A DNA stretch of 64,000 bases. Origin: Candidatus Altimarinota bacterium (GTDB lineage: Bacteria; Patescibacteriota; Gracilibacteria; BD1-5; UBA6164). Location: positions 310,001 through 374,000 of the forward strand of contig JAOARJ010000002.1 in NCBI GenBank assembly GCA_025210615.1, read 5' to 3'. The position numbers were made by a program, and so were the translations under genes. Positions within the stretch are counted from its first letter, which is position 1, and each line of letters starts with the position of its first letter. Shown here piece after piece: positions 19,937 to 30,366 of the stretch. A model generated the notes under the pieces. It was not told where the DNA came from, made no database searches, and worked only from the letters and a program-made list of their open reading frames with translations.

Positions 19937-20239
19937 CTACTTAAATACAAGCTTATTATAACTTGCTTTAAATAGTTTTTCAATTCGTTCTGAACATGTT
20001 TCGTCCCCATAAATAAGACGAAACTGTTTGTTAGTTTTTAAATCTCTGACGGCATAACAGCCATCAGGAGTCCTAGCCTCTAAATAATCTTTTGGAGGCT
20101 CGTTATATATTTCAACGGTAGTTCTTCTGACACTACCGTTCTGAGAAAAAAAATTTTCTGTTACAATTGGACTTTTACTACATCCAGCGAAAGCAAGAGT
20201 AAAAGCGACCACTATCAAAAAAAATATTTTAAACTTCAT
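19937..20239 (-). CDS. Small lipoprotein, probably acquired
   Basis: 100 aa, starting at ATG 20239, which is set by a strong GGGAGGAG site (an upstream in-frame ATG at 20311 lacks one). N-terminal signal with lipobox-like FAGC (Cys20). The mature part has two cysteines (DGCYAVRDLK, GDETCSERI) and no family I recognise. It stops at TAG. No glycine is TGA, and the Shine-Dalgarno site is unlike those of neighbouring genes, as for the genes at 24484 and 25158. Likely imported from a standard-code bacterium. Confidence 0.7.
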   Translation of the reverse strand: MKFKIFFLIVVAFTLAFAGCSKSPIVTENFFSQNGSVRRTTVEIYNEPPKDYLEARTPDGCYAVRDLKTNKQFRLIYGDETCSERIEKLFKASYNKLVFK

Positions 20240-20464
20240 ATATATTCTCCTCCCGATTTTTTTTATTTCTTTTTGTTTTGTAGAATAATTTATACTAATT
20301 AAATATCCCAAGTCAATACATTTTAAAAATTCATAAAACCAAATTATATATGGTAATATAATGTAAAAAATAAAATAATTTATTAAAATTCTAGTTTTTT
20401 TTTATTAAATTTTACAAAAAATCAAATTTTTATATAATGAAAATAATATAATTAAAGTTATACA

Positions 20465-22138
20465 ATGAGTATTGTCCAAGAATTAGAAAACGCTGTTGAT
20501 ATCGTAGATTTGGTTAACAGATACACAAATTTAAAAAAAGCATGAGCGAATTATAAAGCAGTCTGTCCTTTCCCATGACATAGCGAAAAAACTCCTTCTT
20601 TTATCGTAAGTCCATCAAAACAACTTGCGTATTGTTTTTGATGCCATAAATGATGAGGACCACTAAAATTTATTATGGATATAGAAAACTGCTCTTTTAA
20701 AGAAGCTGTAGACATTTTATGAAGTATAACTTGAATTGAAACTAATACTTTTAAAGATAAAAGTCAAGATTTTAGAAATATTTTTTCCATTCACAAAGAT
20801 ATCAATAATTATTATACAAAAACTCTGAAAAATTATCCAAAAATGGAGAAATATTTATATGACAGATGAATAACAAGTGATGATATTAAAGCGTTTAATT
20901 TATGATTTGCTGATTCTTGATTAGAACTTTATAATTACCTAAAAAATAAATGATATGATGATAAATTAATCTGAGAAACTTGAGTATTTTTAGACTTAAA
21001 AAGTAAAAAAGACAAGTTTCTAAATAGAATAATTTTCCCTATTGTAAACCAAAGATGAGATTTTGTAGCATTTGCTTGAAGGGTTGTAAATAATCAAATG
21101 CCAAAATATATAAATTCTCCTGCAACAGATTTATATGATAAATCTTCTATTCTTTATGGACTTTATCAAGCTAGAAACGCGATAGTAAAAAAAGATTTTG
21201 TGATAATCACAGAATGATATATGGATACAATTGCGCTCCATAGATATGATTTTAAAAATACTGTCTGCGTGTCTGGGACAGCGCTTACGGAAAAGCATAT
21301 CCCGATAATTAAAAGACTTACAAAAAAGATTTATTTATGTTTTGATGGCGATGAAGCTGGTCAAAAAGCTACAATTTCGTCAATAGAAATGTTAAAAAAT
21401 AAAGACTGTGAAGTAAAAATTATAAGAATAAAATGATGAAAAGACCCTGATGAATTTTTAGCTTCTTGATGAGATTTTAATGAGCTTATTAAAAATGCTT
21501 TTACGCCTATTTGATATTATTTTTCAATACTAGAAAAAAAATATAATTTAGATTCTTTAGATGAGAAAAAAAAGGCTTTAGCAGAACTACTAAACACGCT
21601 AAAAAGTTATAGTAATAATATTGAAGTAGACTTTTATTTAAAGGAAATTTCAAATAAACTAGACATAAAATTAGAAGTTATTTATACCGAATATAGACGT
21701 CTTAGATGAAAAAGAGAAGCAAACCCAAAAAAAATTAAGACAAATAATCCAAATATAGAAGACATAATCTTGGCTTATATAATAGAACAACCAGAGCTAA
21801 TTAATATCTTTGATAAACAAATTTTATTTAAAGAAAATCTATGAGTAGATTTAAAAAATATTTTATCTTCTTGAGTGGAGTATTTTGAAAAATTAGATTT
21901 AGATAAACAAAATTTTATCAAGTGATTAACCATTAATATAAGCGAAAAAATAGCTGAAAGTAATAAAGAAAATATGTGAGAACAAATAAAATTTTTAGTG
22001 AATAAAATAAACTCTGACACTTTCAAAAAAGTCAAACAAAATTTTGTAGAAAAAATGAAAAAAGAGCCTGATAATTTAGAAATTTTAACAAAATATAACG
22101 ATTTTTTACAAATTTCGATAAAAAATTGATTAAAATAA
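20465..22138 (+). CDS. dnaG: DNA primase
   Basis: 557 aa. It makes RNA primers at the replication fork with the DnaB helicase. CHC2 zinc finger at the N-terminus (CPFPGH at 34-39, CFGC at 57-60). Toprim catalytic core with Glu250 (ITEGYMD) and DGDEAGQ (294-300). The C-terminal helicase-binding region (about 370-557) is diverged. Downstream rpoD gives the dnaG-rpoD order of the macromolecular synthesis operon, but rpoD also has its own promoter. Confidence 0.94.
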
Positions 22139-22160
22139 TTAAATTTTATTAAAAATAAAG

Positions 22161-22188
22161 TTGAAAAAAAAATTAAATCATATATAAT
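22161..22188 (+). promoter_or_regulatory. rpoD promoter
   Basis: TTGAAA, 16-nt spacer, TATAAT. The transcribed leader then contains a possible hairpin (CCTACCC 22208-22214 pairing with GGGTGGG near 22230). Confidence 0.55.
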
Positions 22189-22273
22189 ATGAAGCATAAA
22201 CTAAACCTACCCTGTAATTTAAAAGTTATGGGTGGGCTTGTTTGGTTATTTTTTATTATTAAACAAATTCTCA

Positions 22274-23842
22274 ATGGCTAAGAAAGCTAGTGATAATAAA
22301 AAAGTGAAAAAATCGCAAGTAGTTGCGAAAAAGACATCATCTGTTGAAGAGTTAGATTTATCTAGCTTACCTATAACTCCTATTGAGGAGACTAAAAAAA
22401 GCTCTGCAAAAGAGTGAAAAAACATTAAAAAAGAAAATAGTATGGAAGATATAACTTCTGTATTGAAAGAGCAATGATTAGATTTAGACCTAGACTGAGA
22501 AGAACAAAAAGAAGAACCTAATGCGGAAGATTTATTAAAAGAAGAAAAAGAATTTGACTGATTAGATTTAGATTTCAGTGGAAAAGAAGAAGATAAAGAT
22601 GAGGATGATGAAAATCCTTATGACAAAGAGTGAGTTATTAAATCTTTGAAAAAAGAAAAATGACTTGCAAAAATGCCTGTAGATAGAGAAGAAGATAAAA
22701 GAAGAGTTTGAAAATGACTTAAAAAATTTATCGATACGAAGGTACCTGAACATATTTTAGACGGAATGCCTGAAGGTGTTCAAGAGCTTATGAAAAAGTG
22801 AAAACTTTATGGAAAAGTTACTCACGATGAGCTTATGACTGCCATTCCTAATGCTGAAGAAGATTTAGATTTATTAGATGATGTTTATACTAGATTCCTT
22901 GAATTAAAAGTTGACATCGTTGATAATCTTGATAAAGAAAACCTATTTGATAGTAATAAAAAAGACAAATCTAAAGATAAAGAAAAGAAAAATATCAAAG
23001 ACAGTGTTGATTTATCAAAAATTTCTGATGATTCAATTAGAATGTATTTAAATGAAATCTGAAGAGTTGATTTATTGACTCCTGAAGAGGAAATCGACCT
23101 ATGAAAAAGAATTAAAAAATGAGATCAATCAGCTAGAAAAAAGCTTGCTGCTGCCAATCTAAGATTAGTAGTATCAATTGCTAAAAAATATATGTGAAGA
23201 GGGCTTGGATTACTTGATTTAATTCAAGAATGAAATGTTTGATTATTTAGAGCTGTTGATAAATTCGACGCTGATAAATGATTTAAATTCTCAACTTACG
23301 CTACTTGGTGGATAAGACAAGGTGTTACTAGAGCCATTGCTGACCAATCAAGAACTATAAGAGTTCCCGTACATATGATTGAAACAATCAATAAATTTAC
23401 GCACACTTATAGAAGATTGACTCAAGAATTAACTCGTGAGCCTTTAATGGAAGAGTTGGCTCAAGAAATGGATATGGATGTAAGAAAAGTGAGACAAATA
23501 ATGAGAATTTCTCAAGATATTTTATCGCTTGATGCTCCTGTAGGTAGTGAAGAAGATACTTCGCTTTGAGATTTTATTGAAGATGATAAATCACCTACTC
23601 CAGATAAACAAACAAATATGAGCTTACTTAAAGAAAACTTATATGAAATGCTTGATTTTCTGACTCCTCGTGAGAGAAAAATTATCATAATGAGATTTGG
23701 TTTAGATGGTTGAGATATTCATACACTGGAAGAAGTTGGTAAAGAATTTGGTGTAACACGTGAAAGAATTAGGCAAATAGAAGCAAAAACTTTAGAAAAA
23801 TTAAGAGATCATCCAAATGCTGATCAAATAAAATTCTTTTAA
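22274..23842 (+). CDS. rpoD: Primary sigma factor RpoD
   Basis: 522 aa. Housekeeping sigma factor: [21 protein letters not shown] (region 1.2), [25 protein letters not shown] and [17 protein letters not shown] (region 2), region 3, then [17 protein letters not shown] and [19 protein letters not shown] (region 4). The first 240 residues are a Lys/Asp/Glu-rich extension typical of RpoD N-termini. ATG 22274 is preferred over an in-frame ATG at 22232, which lies inside the leader hairpin region. Confidence 0.96.
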
Positions 23843-23852
23843 TTAAAAATTA

Positions 23853-23881
23853 ATAAAGCCTGCAAGTCAGGCTTATTTTTT
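23853..23881 (+). terminator. rpoD terminator
   Basis: AAGCCTG and CAGGCTT arms, then ATTTTTT. Confidence 0.75.
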
Positions 23882-23912
23882 AGCAAACAAATTAAATAAT
23901 TAAAAATAAAAT

Positions 23913-24386
23913 ATGAAAAATATAAATAAAATAATAATATTAATTCTAAATAGTTTAATTTTAGTTAGCTGCTCTGGAAATCCTGAGCAAGAAAAAAGAA
24001 ATACTGACTTTTTAGAAAAATATTCTTGCGTTGATAATGAAAATAATAGTTATACTTGCGAAAAATTAGATGATTTAACAGTAAACAAAACTTTATTTAA
24101 AGTTTATAATAATAACTATTTCAAAGATAAAAATAGCGTTTATAAGATTTGAGAAAATAATAAAGTGAGTATTTTAAATATTGAAATTAGAAAATTTAAT
24201 GATGTTGAAAGCGCTTATGATTTAGATGAAGAAACTTTAGAAATCCTTAGTGATAGCGAAATTCAAGATGAATATATAAAAGATAAAAACGCTGTTTATA
24301 AACTGTATAATTATAAATATGATAATCCAAAAATTGTTGAAGTAACTATAAATAAAGACTGATTAGTAGAGTTAACTCAAAAATAA
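23913..24386 (+). CDS. Lipoprotein with DKN-type repeat
   Basis: 157 aa. Signal peptide with lipobox LVSC (Cys21 lipidated). Two copies of the motif KDKN(S/A)VYK (about residues 71 and 128), each near Tyr/Asn-rich segments, resemble DKNYY-type repeat proteins. Two TGA-Gly codons, so it is native to this code. Function unknown. It is bounded by terminators on both sides. Confidence 0.7.
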
Positions 24387-24390
24387 TTTT

Positions 24391-24426
24391 TATAGCATTC
24401 TTTAATTAGAATGCTTTATTTTTTTA
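24391..24426 (+). terminator. Terminator of the 23913 lipoprotein gene
   Basis: AGCATTCT and AGAATGCT arms, then TTATTTTTT. Confidence 0.8.
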
Positions 24427-24429
24427 TAA

Positions 24430-24467
24430 AACGAAAGCTCCCAGAAACGAGAGCCTCCGGGAGCATA
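24430..24467 (-). terminator. GC-rich hairpin after the 24484 gene
   Basis: GCTCCC and GGGAGC arms with an inner GCTCTC-type loop. It is preceded on the minus strand by AAGGAG and an ATG opening a 16-codon ORF, so it could also be a short reading frame; the hairpin is the simpler call. Confidence 0.5.
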
Positions 24468-24483
24468 ATTCACTCCTTTTTAT

Positions 24484-24930
24484 TTAGTTAAAAAGATGAT
24501 AAAGAGCAGATTCTTTTTTTAACATAGTCAACACTCTCACAATTCCTTCTCCTTTATCAGAGAGTAATAACCTTTCTTCTTGAAATGGATGAAATTCATC
24601 TTTCTGATCTTCCCAATTTTGAAAGAAAAACAAAACTTCTTTATTATATAAATCATAAACAAGGCAAGTTATATCTCCTGTATCTGAGTATGCAACCAAT
24701 TGAGTTTCATCATCTCTAAGATAAATATTAAAATCTTTGGTTTTCAATTGAACTGGCTTATAACCTTTTGCCTGAAAAAAATTTGTTGAGTTTTGATTAA
24801 GAAAAGTAAAAGTGCTTTTTACTTCCTCTATTTTCTGTGTAGCATTTTGTCCATAAAAAACTTCCGCAACAGCATTCTCACAAAAGAAAACACATAAAAT
24901 AGTAAAAATAAGAACAATTTTCTTTATCAT
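24484..24930 (-). CDS. Secreted protein of unknown function, probably acquired
   Basis: 148 aa. Signal peptide (MIKKIVLIFTILCVFFCENAVA), then a compact mature domain (FYGQNATQKIEEVKSTFTFL; DFNIYLRDDETQLVAYSDTG; CLVYDLYNKEVLFFFQNWED). A Shine-Dalgarno GAGGTG lies just before ATG. No TGA-Gly codons in 148 residues, and a standard-code-like composition. No family recognised. It is divergent from the other import-like gene at 25158. Confidence 0.7.
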   Translation of the reverse strand: MIKKIVLIFTILCVFFCENAVAEVFYGQNATQKIEEVKSTFTFLNQNSTNFFQAKGYKPVQLKTKDFNIYLRDDETQLVAYSDTGDITCLVYDLYNKEVLFFFQNWEDQKDEFHPFQEERLLLSDKGEGIVRVLTMLKKESALYHLFN

Positions 24931-25085
24931 CTGTTTTTCACCTCTTTATTTGTATTTGTTTTACTCCTGACTCTTCCCATTTAAAATCAGAAGCAAAAAT
25001 TATATTCTTAAAAAATTTTTTTTCAAATATAAATATTTTTTATTTTTTATAATTTTTAGTTTTGTTGATATTTTCATAAAAAAAC

Positions 25086-25112
25086 TTGACAAATAATATT
25101 TTCTTTTATAAT
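25086..25112 (+). promoter_or_regulatory. Promoter of the 25158 gene
   Basis: TTGACA, 15-nt spacer, TATAAT. A strong AAGGAGG Shine-Dalgarno site follows at 25147-25153. Confidence 0.6.
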
Positions 25113-25157
25113 AAAGGTACTCATAAAAAAATAATGCTCAAAGAGCAAGGAGGAAAT

Positions 25158-25511
25158 ATGAGTAAAAAAAGGAAAATGGCTTATGCTATTATAGCAATTG
25201 TTATTCTGGTCGCATTCGCTATCAGCACTCTGCCCGAAAAAAAAGCAAAGGCTAAAGTCCAGAACGCTACTGGCAACATGACGGCTAGCAACGGCACTTG
25301 GGAGTTCCCATCTAATGGGACTCCGACACCCAAAAAACCGGTCAGAACCATTGTAGTAGAAGATGGGGATATTCTCTCCCGTCTTCTCAGCTACGCCGAA
25401 ATCAATGCCGGCGTAAAAGGCCTTGAACCGCCCTATATCATTAAGAAAGGCGGCAAGTTGCTCCAGTGGAAAGATAAAGGCTGGGAATATATTCCCCCGC
25501 CTGAAAAATAA
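25158..25511 (+). CDS. GC-rich membrane-anchored small protein, likely acquired
   Basis: 117 aa. The start is set by AAGGAGG four bases upstream. An N-terminal membrane anchor (KMAYAIIAIVILVAFAIS, residues 5-22) precedes a Pro/Gly/Thr-rich region and a short domain (EDGDILSRLLSYAEINAG; YIIKKGGKLLQWKDKGWEYI). Codons are strikingly GC-rich (GGC, CCG, GCC) in a genome that otherwise ends codons in A/T, and no glycine is TGA. This looks like recent transfer from a standard-code, higher-GC organism. No function recognised. Confidence 0.7.
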   Translation: MSKKRKMAYAIIAIVILVAFAISTLPEKKAKAKVQNATGNMTASNGTWEFPSNGTPTPKKPVRTIVVEDGDILSRLLSYAEINAGVKGLEPPYIIKKGGKLLQWKDKGWEYIPPPEK

Positions 25512-25540
25512 CTTTTTTCACTGATAGCAATCGGTCATGG

Positions 25541-25578
25541 CAAAAAGCCCCCAGTCTTACGATTGGTGGCTTTTAATT
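25541..25578 (+). terminator. Terminator of the 25158 gene
   Basis: AAAAGCC and GGCTTTT arms with a 15-nt loop, followed by AATTTT. Confidence 0.6.
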
Positions 25579-25587
25579 TTCCTCAAA

Positions 25588-26637
25588 TTATTTTATCACT
25601 TCCCATTCATCAATATTATATTCTTCCCTATTATCAAGCTTGATAATATTATTTTCAAAACTAATAAGTACTCAAAAAACTTCTCTATTATCATAAATAT
25701 TTTTTAATTTTACTTCTTTATTAATATTATTTTTAAGTAGTTCTACCTGACGAGAAATCATATAAATAATCTTGTCAGTATATTTTTGTCAAGCAATCGC
25801 GTTATCTCAAAAATAATCTTTTGTTCATTCTATAATTTTTATAAAATCTTCTTCATTATGAGCTTTAACAAGTGTAGAAAAATCATGTCATACTTCCCTA
25901 TAAATTTTATGAACATTTAAAACTTCATCATTATACATTTGAATATCTCAGTATAATTTCGGATTCTGATGCATATATCTCGCAACAGAACTCAGCATAA
26001 TTTTATAAACTGGCGATACAAACTCCAAAGAATTTTCAATATCAACTCATAATCTCTTTATCGTTTCAGCGAAAACAAACATATTTAAATGCGTAAGTCC
26101 TTGTACCACTGCCATCATTTTATCATGTTCAACTGGCATTGTTTCCATAACTTTTGCTCAAGCATTTTTCAAAAAATTAAATAAAAACTGATATCTTTTA
26201 TCTTGTTTATCTTCTTCATTTAAAGGAGTTAAAACAATAATTTGTCCAGCAATAGAACTCACAAAAGGTCAAAACATCGGATGAGTTGGCACAATTAAAC
26301 AACTTTTATCACAATATTTTTCCATAGTAATACTTGGAAATTTTTTAATACTTGTAACATCCAAAACCATTGCTCAAGGCTTTATATGAGGAGCAACTTC
26401 TTTTATTATCCACTCTGTCGCACTTATAGGCACACTAAAAATAACTACGTCAGCGTCCTTTACCGAAGCGATATTATCAAGAGAATATTTACAATTTAAA
26501 TCTTTTGAAATTTGTTTTAAATTTTCTTCTTCTCTTCAAGTAAGAACTATTTCTATATTCTTAAAATTTTGTTTTGTTATAAAGTTTGCAAGCCATTTTC
26601 AAAATCATCTACTGGCTCAAATGATAACTATTTTCAT
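25588..26637 (-). CDS. Prephenate/arogenate dehydrogenase-like (TyrA family) protein
   Basis: 349 aa. N-terminal Rossmann fold with the dinucleotide motif IIGASRGFGKWLANF (residues 5-19), ADVVIFSVPI (about 62-71), then the TyrA signature THPMFGP near residue 120 and a helical dimer domain (QGLTHLNMFVFAETIKRLG). TyrA enzymes make the tyrosine precursor hydroxyphenylpyruvate. No other aromatic pathway gene is nearby, and CPR bacteria rarely make amino acids, so the substrate may differ. It is the last gene of a minus-strand operon with two U32 proteins (12 bp gap). Confidence 0.75.
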
Positions 26638-26648
26638 TATATTTTTTA

Positions 26649-28007
26649 TTATTTTTCTAAAGATTTCAAAAAATTTCTATACCATAATTTATCACCAAAT
26701 AAATATGCCATATCGTAGTGAGTTCTCTCAATATTATCATACAAACTTATCGCATCTTCAGGTACTTTTTGCTCCTCTACAACTTTCGTAATTAATTGAA
26801 TTTTCTCAGTATACTTTCTTCATCTTGTCGGAAATTTTACGGTATCAAGATTTTTAAATTTTGAGAAAAATAAATATGCGTGAAGGTTTAAGTTTGAATT
26901 TCTATTATATAATAAATCTTTATCTTTGGCTAAAACATTAGTTTTTCAAGCTAAATCTCTAAGAATTTCAGTAAATGCTTTCATTCAAAATTTTATATTA
27001 TTTTCTAGCTCTTCTTTCAAATCTGCATACTCTCAAAATTTATTATTAATTAATTTCACAGCTTTTAGGATTGTAATAATCTTTTTATTACGGCTTTCCA
27101 CAGGAGATTTTAAAGCGTCATAATACAAATATGGATTGTTTTTATTCTTTTCAGCTATTTTTTTAATTTTTTCTAAAATATCATTTTCTTCTTCTTGTGA
27201 AACTAATTCCAATTCGTCAAAATATTTTTCTAACATCTCAAAATCATCTAAATATTCGTCATTTAATAATTCTAATTTTTCAAAATTACTCAAATCTTTT
27301 CTTAAAATAATCTCTTTAAAAGCTGGATTATATCTCTTTTTGATAATTAAATCATTTACAACAACAGTACAAATATCTCTTGCTCAATACTTATGTTCCG
27401 CAAAACAAAGCCCATTGTTATACCTACAAAAATCTCATTCACCGAACACCTCAAATTTCATTTCAGGAAATTCTAATAGAATTTTTTCAATCTCACTCAA
27501 AGCAATTTCTCTACTCAAAATTACTTTATTTATGCAATAATTCTCTATCAAAAATTTTATAGCTTCACAATTATAAACCGCCATAATCGTAGAAATATTC
27601 ATTTTTCATTCGTATCAAACTTCTTTTAGGTATTCCAAAATTCAGATATTTCAACAAATAATTCAATCAACATTAGCCTCTTTAAATTCACCCAACATTC
27701 TTTCTATTAAAGGAAAAGTTTCGTCGGTATAATACCACGCATTTAGGTTTATAAAAACTTCGATATCACTCGAGTGAGCCTCTTCAACGATAATTTTCAA
27801 AGTTTCTAAATCAGTTATTTGTTCATGCTCTGAAAATCTACCATTTGGCGACACTTCAAACCCGAATTTATCCGACCAGTAAGGCGGATTATACCCCGTA
27901 AAAAATTCTGTCGCTCATCAATCTATAAGTTCGCGAACATATTTTCTAGCATCTTTGGCATTTTTTCATTTTGAATTAAAACCTAATCAAACAATTTTTT
28001 TGAACAT
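26649..28007 (-). CDS. Peptidase U32 family protein 1
   Basis: 452 aa. TIM-barrel start (ARKYVRELIDGGATEFFTGYNPP), then VFINLNAWYY, ANVDGIICGNIGILEYLK and the cysteine cluster GDFCRYNNGLCFAEHKYGARDIC (about residues 192-214). U32 relatives (UbiU/UbiV, RlhA, TrhP) bind an Fe-S cluster and hydroxylate RNA or quinones; few are true peptidases. The last 200 residues are a helical extension of unknown role. It is followed by a TyrA-like gene and preceded by a second U32 gene, so the two may form a UbiU-UbiV-like pair. Confidence 0.65.
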
Positions 28008-28042
28008 AATTTATTTTTTATATTAATAATTTTTTATTTTAA

Positions 28043-29113
28043 TTATACTGTAACAAAAGGAGCGAAAACTAATCTATTTTTTTGATGCCTATCAAAACTT
28101 TCTGGCAGGTAATCAAGATTTAATTCACTTCTAAATCAAGCATTTCATCTTTGAATCAATTTATATTGCGTAGTCTTAATTTTATAAAAAACATCATATC
28201 TAAAACAAGTTCTCGGACATATTTCGTCGCTTGCATAATTTCATCTAACAGGATTCTCAATCGCGCTAGTATCACACAATCTCCCTGTCATAACCAAAGC
28301 CCAAGGATAATAAACATCAAGTCATAATTCTCAATATCTCGAATTATCATAAAGAGTTTCTCTATTTTGCATATAATCTAATGCGATTCTTTCTATATTA
28401 TTTTTCTTTAAAAAACTTTGCATAATCGGCAGTGTCGCCTCACTTGATTGATAAAACTTTCTTTGTCACTCTCTCACTTTTTCTTTTTCTATTTCTATTT
28501 CTTGAGAAGTTTTATTTTTTATAAGTTCACCAGCAGGATGCGCGTCAAGTCAATAAGTATCAACAAGAGGTGTCTTTAGTAACTTATGAGTAAGACGACC
28601 ATATACAGGTTTTAAACGCGTAAATTTTTTCTTAAGTAAATTTAAAACTCATAAATCATTTACAACGACTTCAATAGGATTTTTTATTTTTAGATTATTT
28701 AAAAATTCCAAACTTTCCTCTAAATGAGAAAGCATATTATCTCCTACATATGGTGTAACAAAGGTAAAAGTTCTTACCTTATGTGGTGGATATAATTCGT
28801 TAAACTGCTTGAATAATTTTGTTGCTTGTTCTAGTTCTGCTTTATGCGCCATCAAAAATTCACAATTATCACTTCAATAATAAATTCACGAAATTTTCTT
28901 AAAAACTTCATTTCAATATCTCTTTTTTAGTTCACGAATAGCCATAAAATTCACTTCATATTGCGGAGAAATGTCATCTTTTATTTCACCAGAAAAATTT
29001 TTCATAAAAAAAGAGGCTATTTCCCTATCTGTTTTTCAAGTTGATAATAAAAATCACTTGTTTAATAATTTAAAATACTCTAAATTTGTTCAAATATGCA
29101 AAAATAATTCCAT
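28043..29113 (-). CDS. Peptidase U32-like protein 2
   Basis: 356 aa. Resembles UbiV-type U32 proteins: VNFMAIRELKKRYGNEVF, VVNDLGVLNLLKKKF, and near the C-terminus MTGRLCDTSAIENPVRGN with ICPRTCF, giving at least three clustered cysteines for an Fe-S site. It is 36 bp upstream of U32 protein 1. Family assignment rests on overall pattern and partner gene, so moderate. Confidence 0.55.
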
Positions 29114-29269
29114 TTATCTAAAAAATTAACTTATAATTTAACTAACCTAATAATACTCTAAAAAAAAATTTATTCAAATAAAAACACTTGTAATTTTATT
29201 AATTAAAAATTATTTTACAAAACACTAATAAAAAGTATACTGATAAAAATATTTTTTTACTTTCAAAGT

Positions 29270-29746
29270 ATGCCAATTGATAAGTTACCACAAAATAGTT
29301 CTAATAATGATAATACAAGATTTAATACAAACCCTATTAATGCTTGACTTGTACCTTGAGCAAATGTTCCAAAATTAAACCCTAACGAATCTCCTTCTAA
29401 AATCGAAAGAGAAATTTCTGATAAATTGGCCTCTCTAAATATAATTTTTAAAAAAGATAAAGAAGCTCTTAAAGCCTTTAATATTATAACAGACTGATAT
29501 AAAAATCTTTGAAATCAACAAGAAGATATTGCTAAGTTGTTATGAGAAATAAAAAATAAAGCAACTGACAATAATTTTACTATATATATAAATGAAAATT
29601 TCTGAAGATTTGTCATTAGAGCTGAAACTACTTCGTTAGAAAAAATAACTAACAAGCTTAAAAATAATGAATGTTTCAATTTATTACAAAAATATTGAAT
29701 AAATGTACAAATTATTCAATATTGACCAGAAAATTTTTGAAAATAA
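29270..29746 (+). CDS. Hypothetical protein
   Basis: 158 aa, hydrophilic. An Asn/Pro-rich N-terminus (residues 1-42) precedes a mixed alpha/beta domain (ASLNIIFKKDKEALKAFNII; FTIYINENFGRFVIRAETT). Seven TGA-Gly codons. No signal peptide or family recognised. It is followed by another hypothetical gene after 38 bp. Confidence 0.6.
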
Positions 29747-29784
29747 ATTATAATAAAGTAATTTAAAATTAAACACATAATATT

Positions 29785-30327
29785 ATGTGAAAGCAGTCTA
29801 GTGAAATACAATTTGAAAAATATCAAAAGTATAATTCATGAAATAAAATTAATAAAAGTCCTATAAATAGTAATATTTCTTCTGCTTTTGCTGTCTTTAC
29901 TTGAAAATTATGATCAATAAAACAGGCTATTAAACAAAGAAAAAATAGAGAAGAAAAAGAAATAAAACTAAACAACGAAATTATAGATAAACTAAATATA
30001 CTAAAAAAACACTATAAAGAAAATCCTGATATTCCCTATATATTATTTGATAAAAAAGAAACAAAAGGTAGTCAAAAAGCTTTAGATATAATATATAAAA
30101 ATATTGACTCTATTTCAATAAAAAGAAAAAAATTAGTATTAGAAATACTATCTGCCCTTACTGAGATAATCAAAGACCAAAAAATAAAAGTATCCCTAAG
30201 ACCTAGATTTTGACATCTTATAACAAAAATAGAAGAAGATTTAACAATTCTACCAGATCTAATAAAAGAAAAAGATTATGATTTTCTTCCAAAATATTGG
30301 ATAAGTATTATATTTTATGAAGATTAA
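29785..30327 (+). CDS. Hypothetical protein
   Basis: 180 aa, basic and mainly helical (KQAIKQRKNREEKEIKLNN; KRKKLVLEILSALTEIIKD). A low-complexity N-terminus (1-45) resembles that of the preceding gene, suggesting related architecture. No family recognised. Confidence 0.6.
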
Positions 30328-30366
30328 AAAAACTCTCTATATTTAAGAGAGCTCTTTTATTATTTT
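30328..30366. terminator. Terminator between convergent genes
   Basis: CTCTCT and AGAGAG arms with flanking A and T runs; usable from both sides. Confidence 0.65.

Noticed and set aside
20239-20311. Earlier start for the 19937 lipoprotein
   Set aside because: The upstream ATG lacks a ribosome site and would bury the signal peptide; GGGAGGAG fixes the start at 20239.
21775-22197. 140-codon minus-strand ORF
   Set aside because: Lies wholly over the C-terminal part of dnaG; AT-rich antisense frames stay open easily when TAA/TAG are rare in them.
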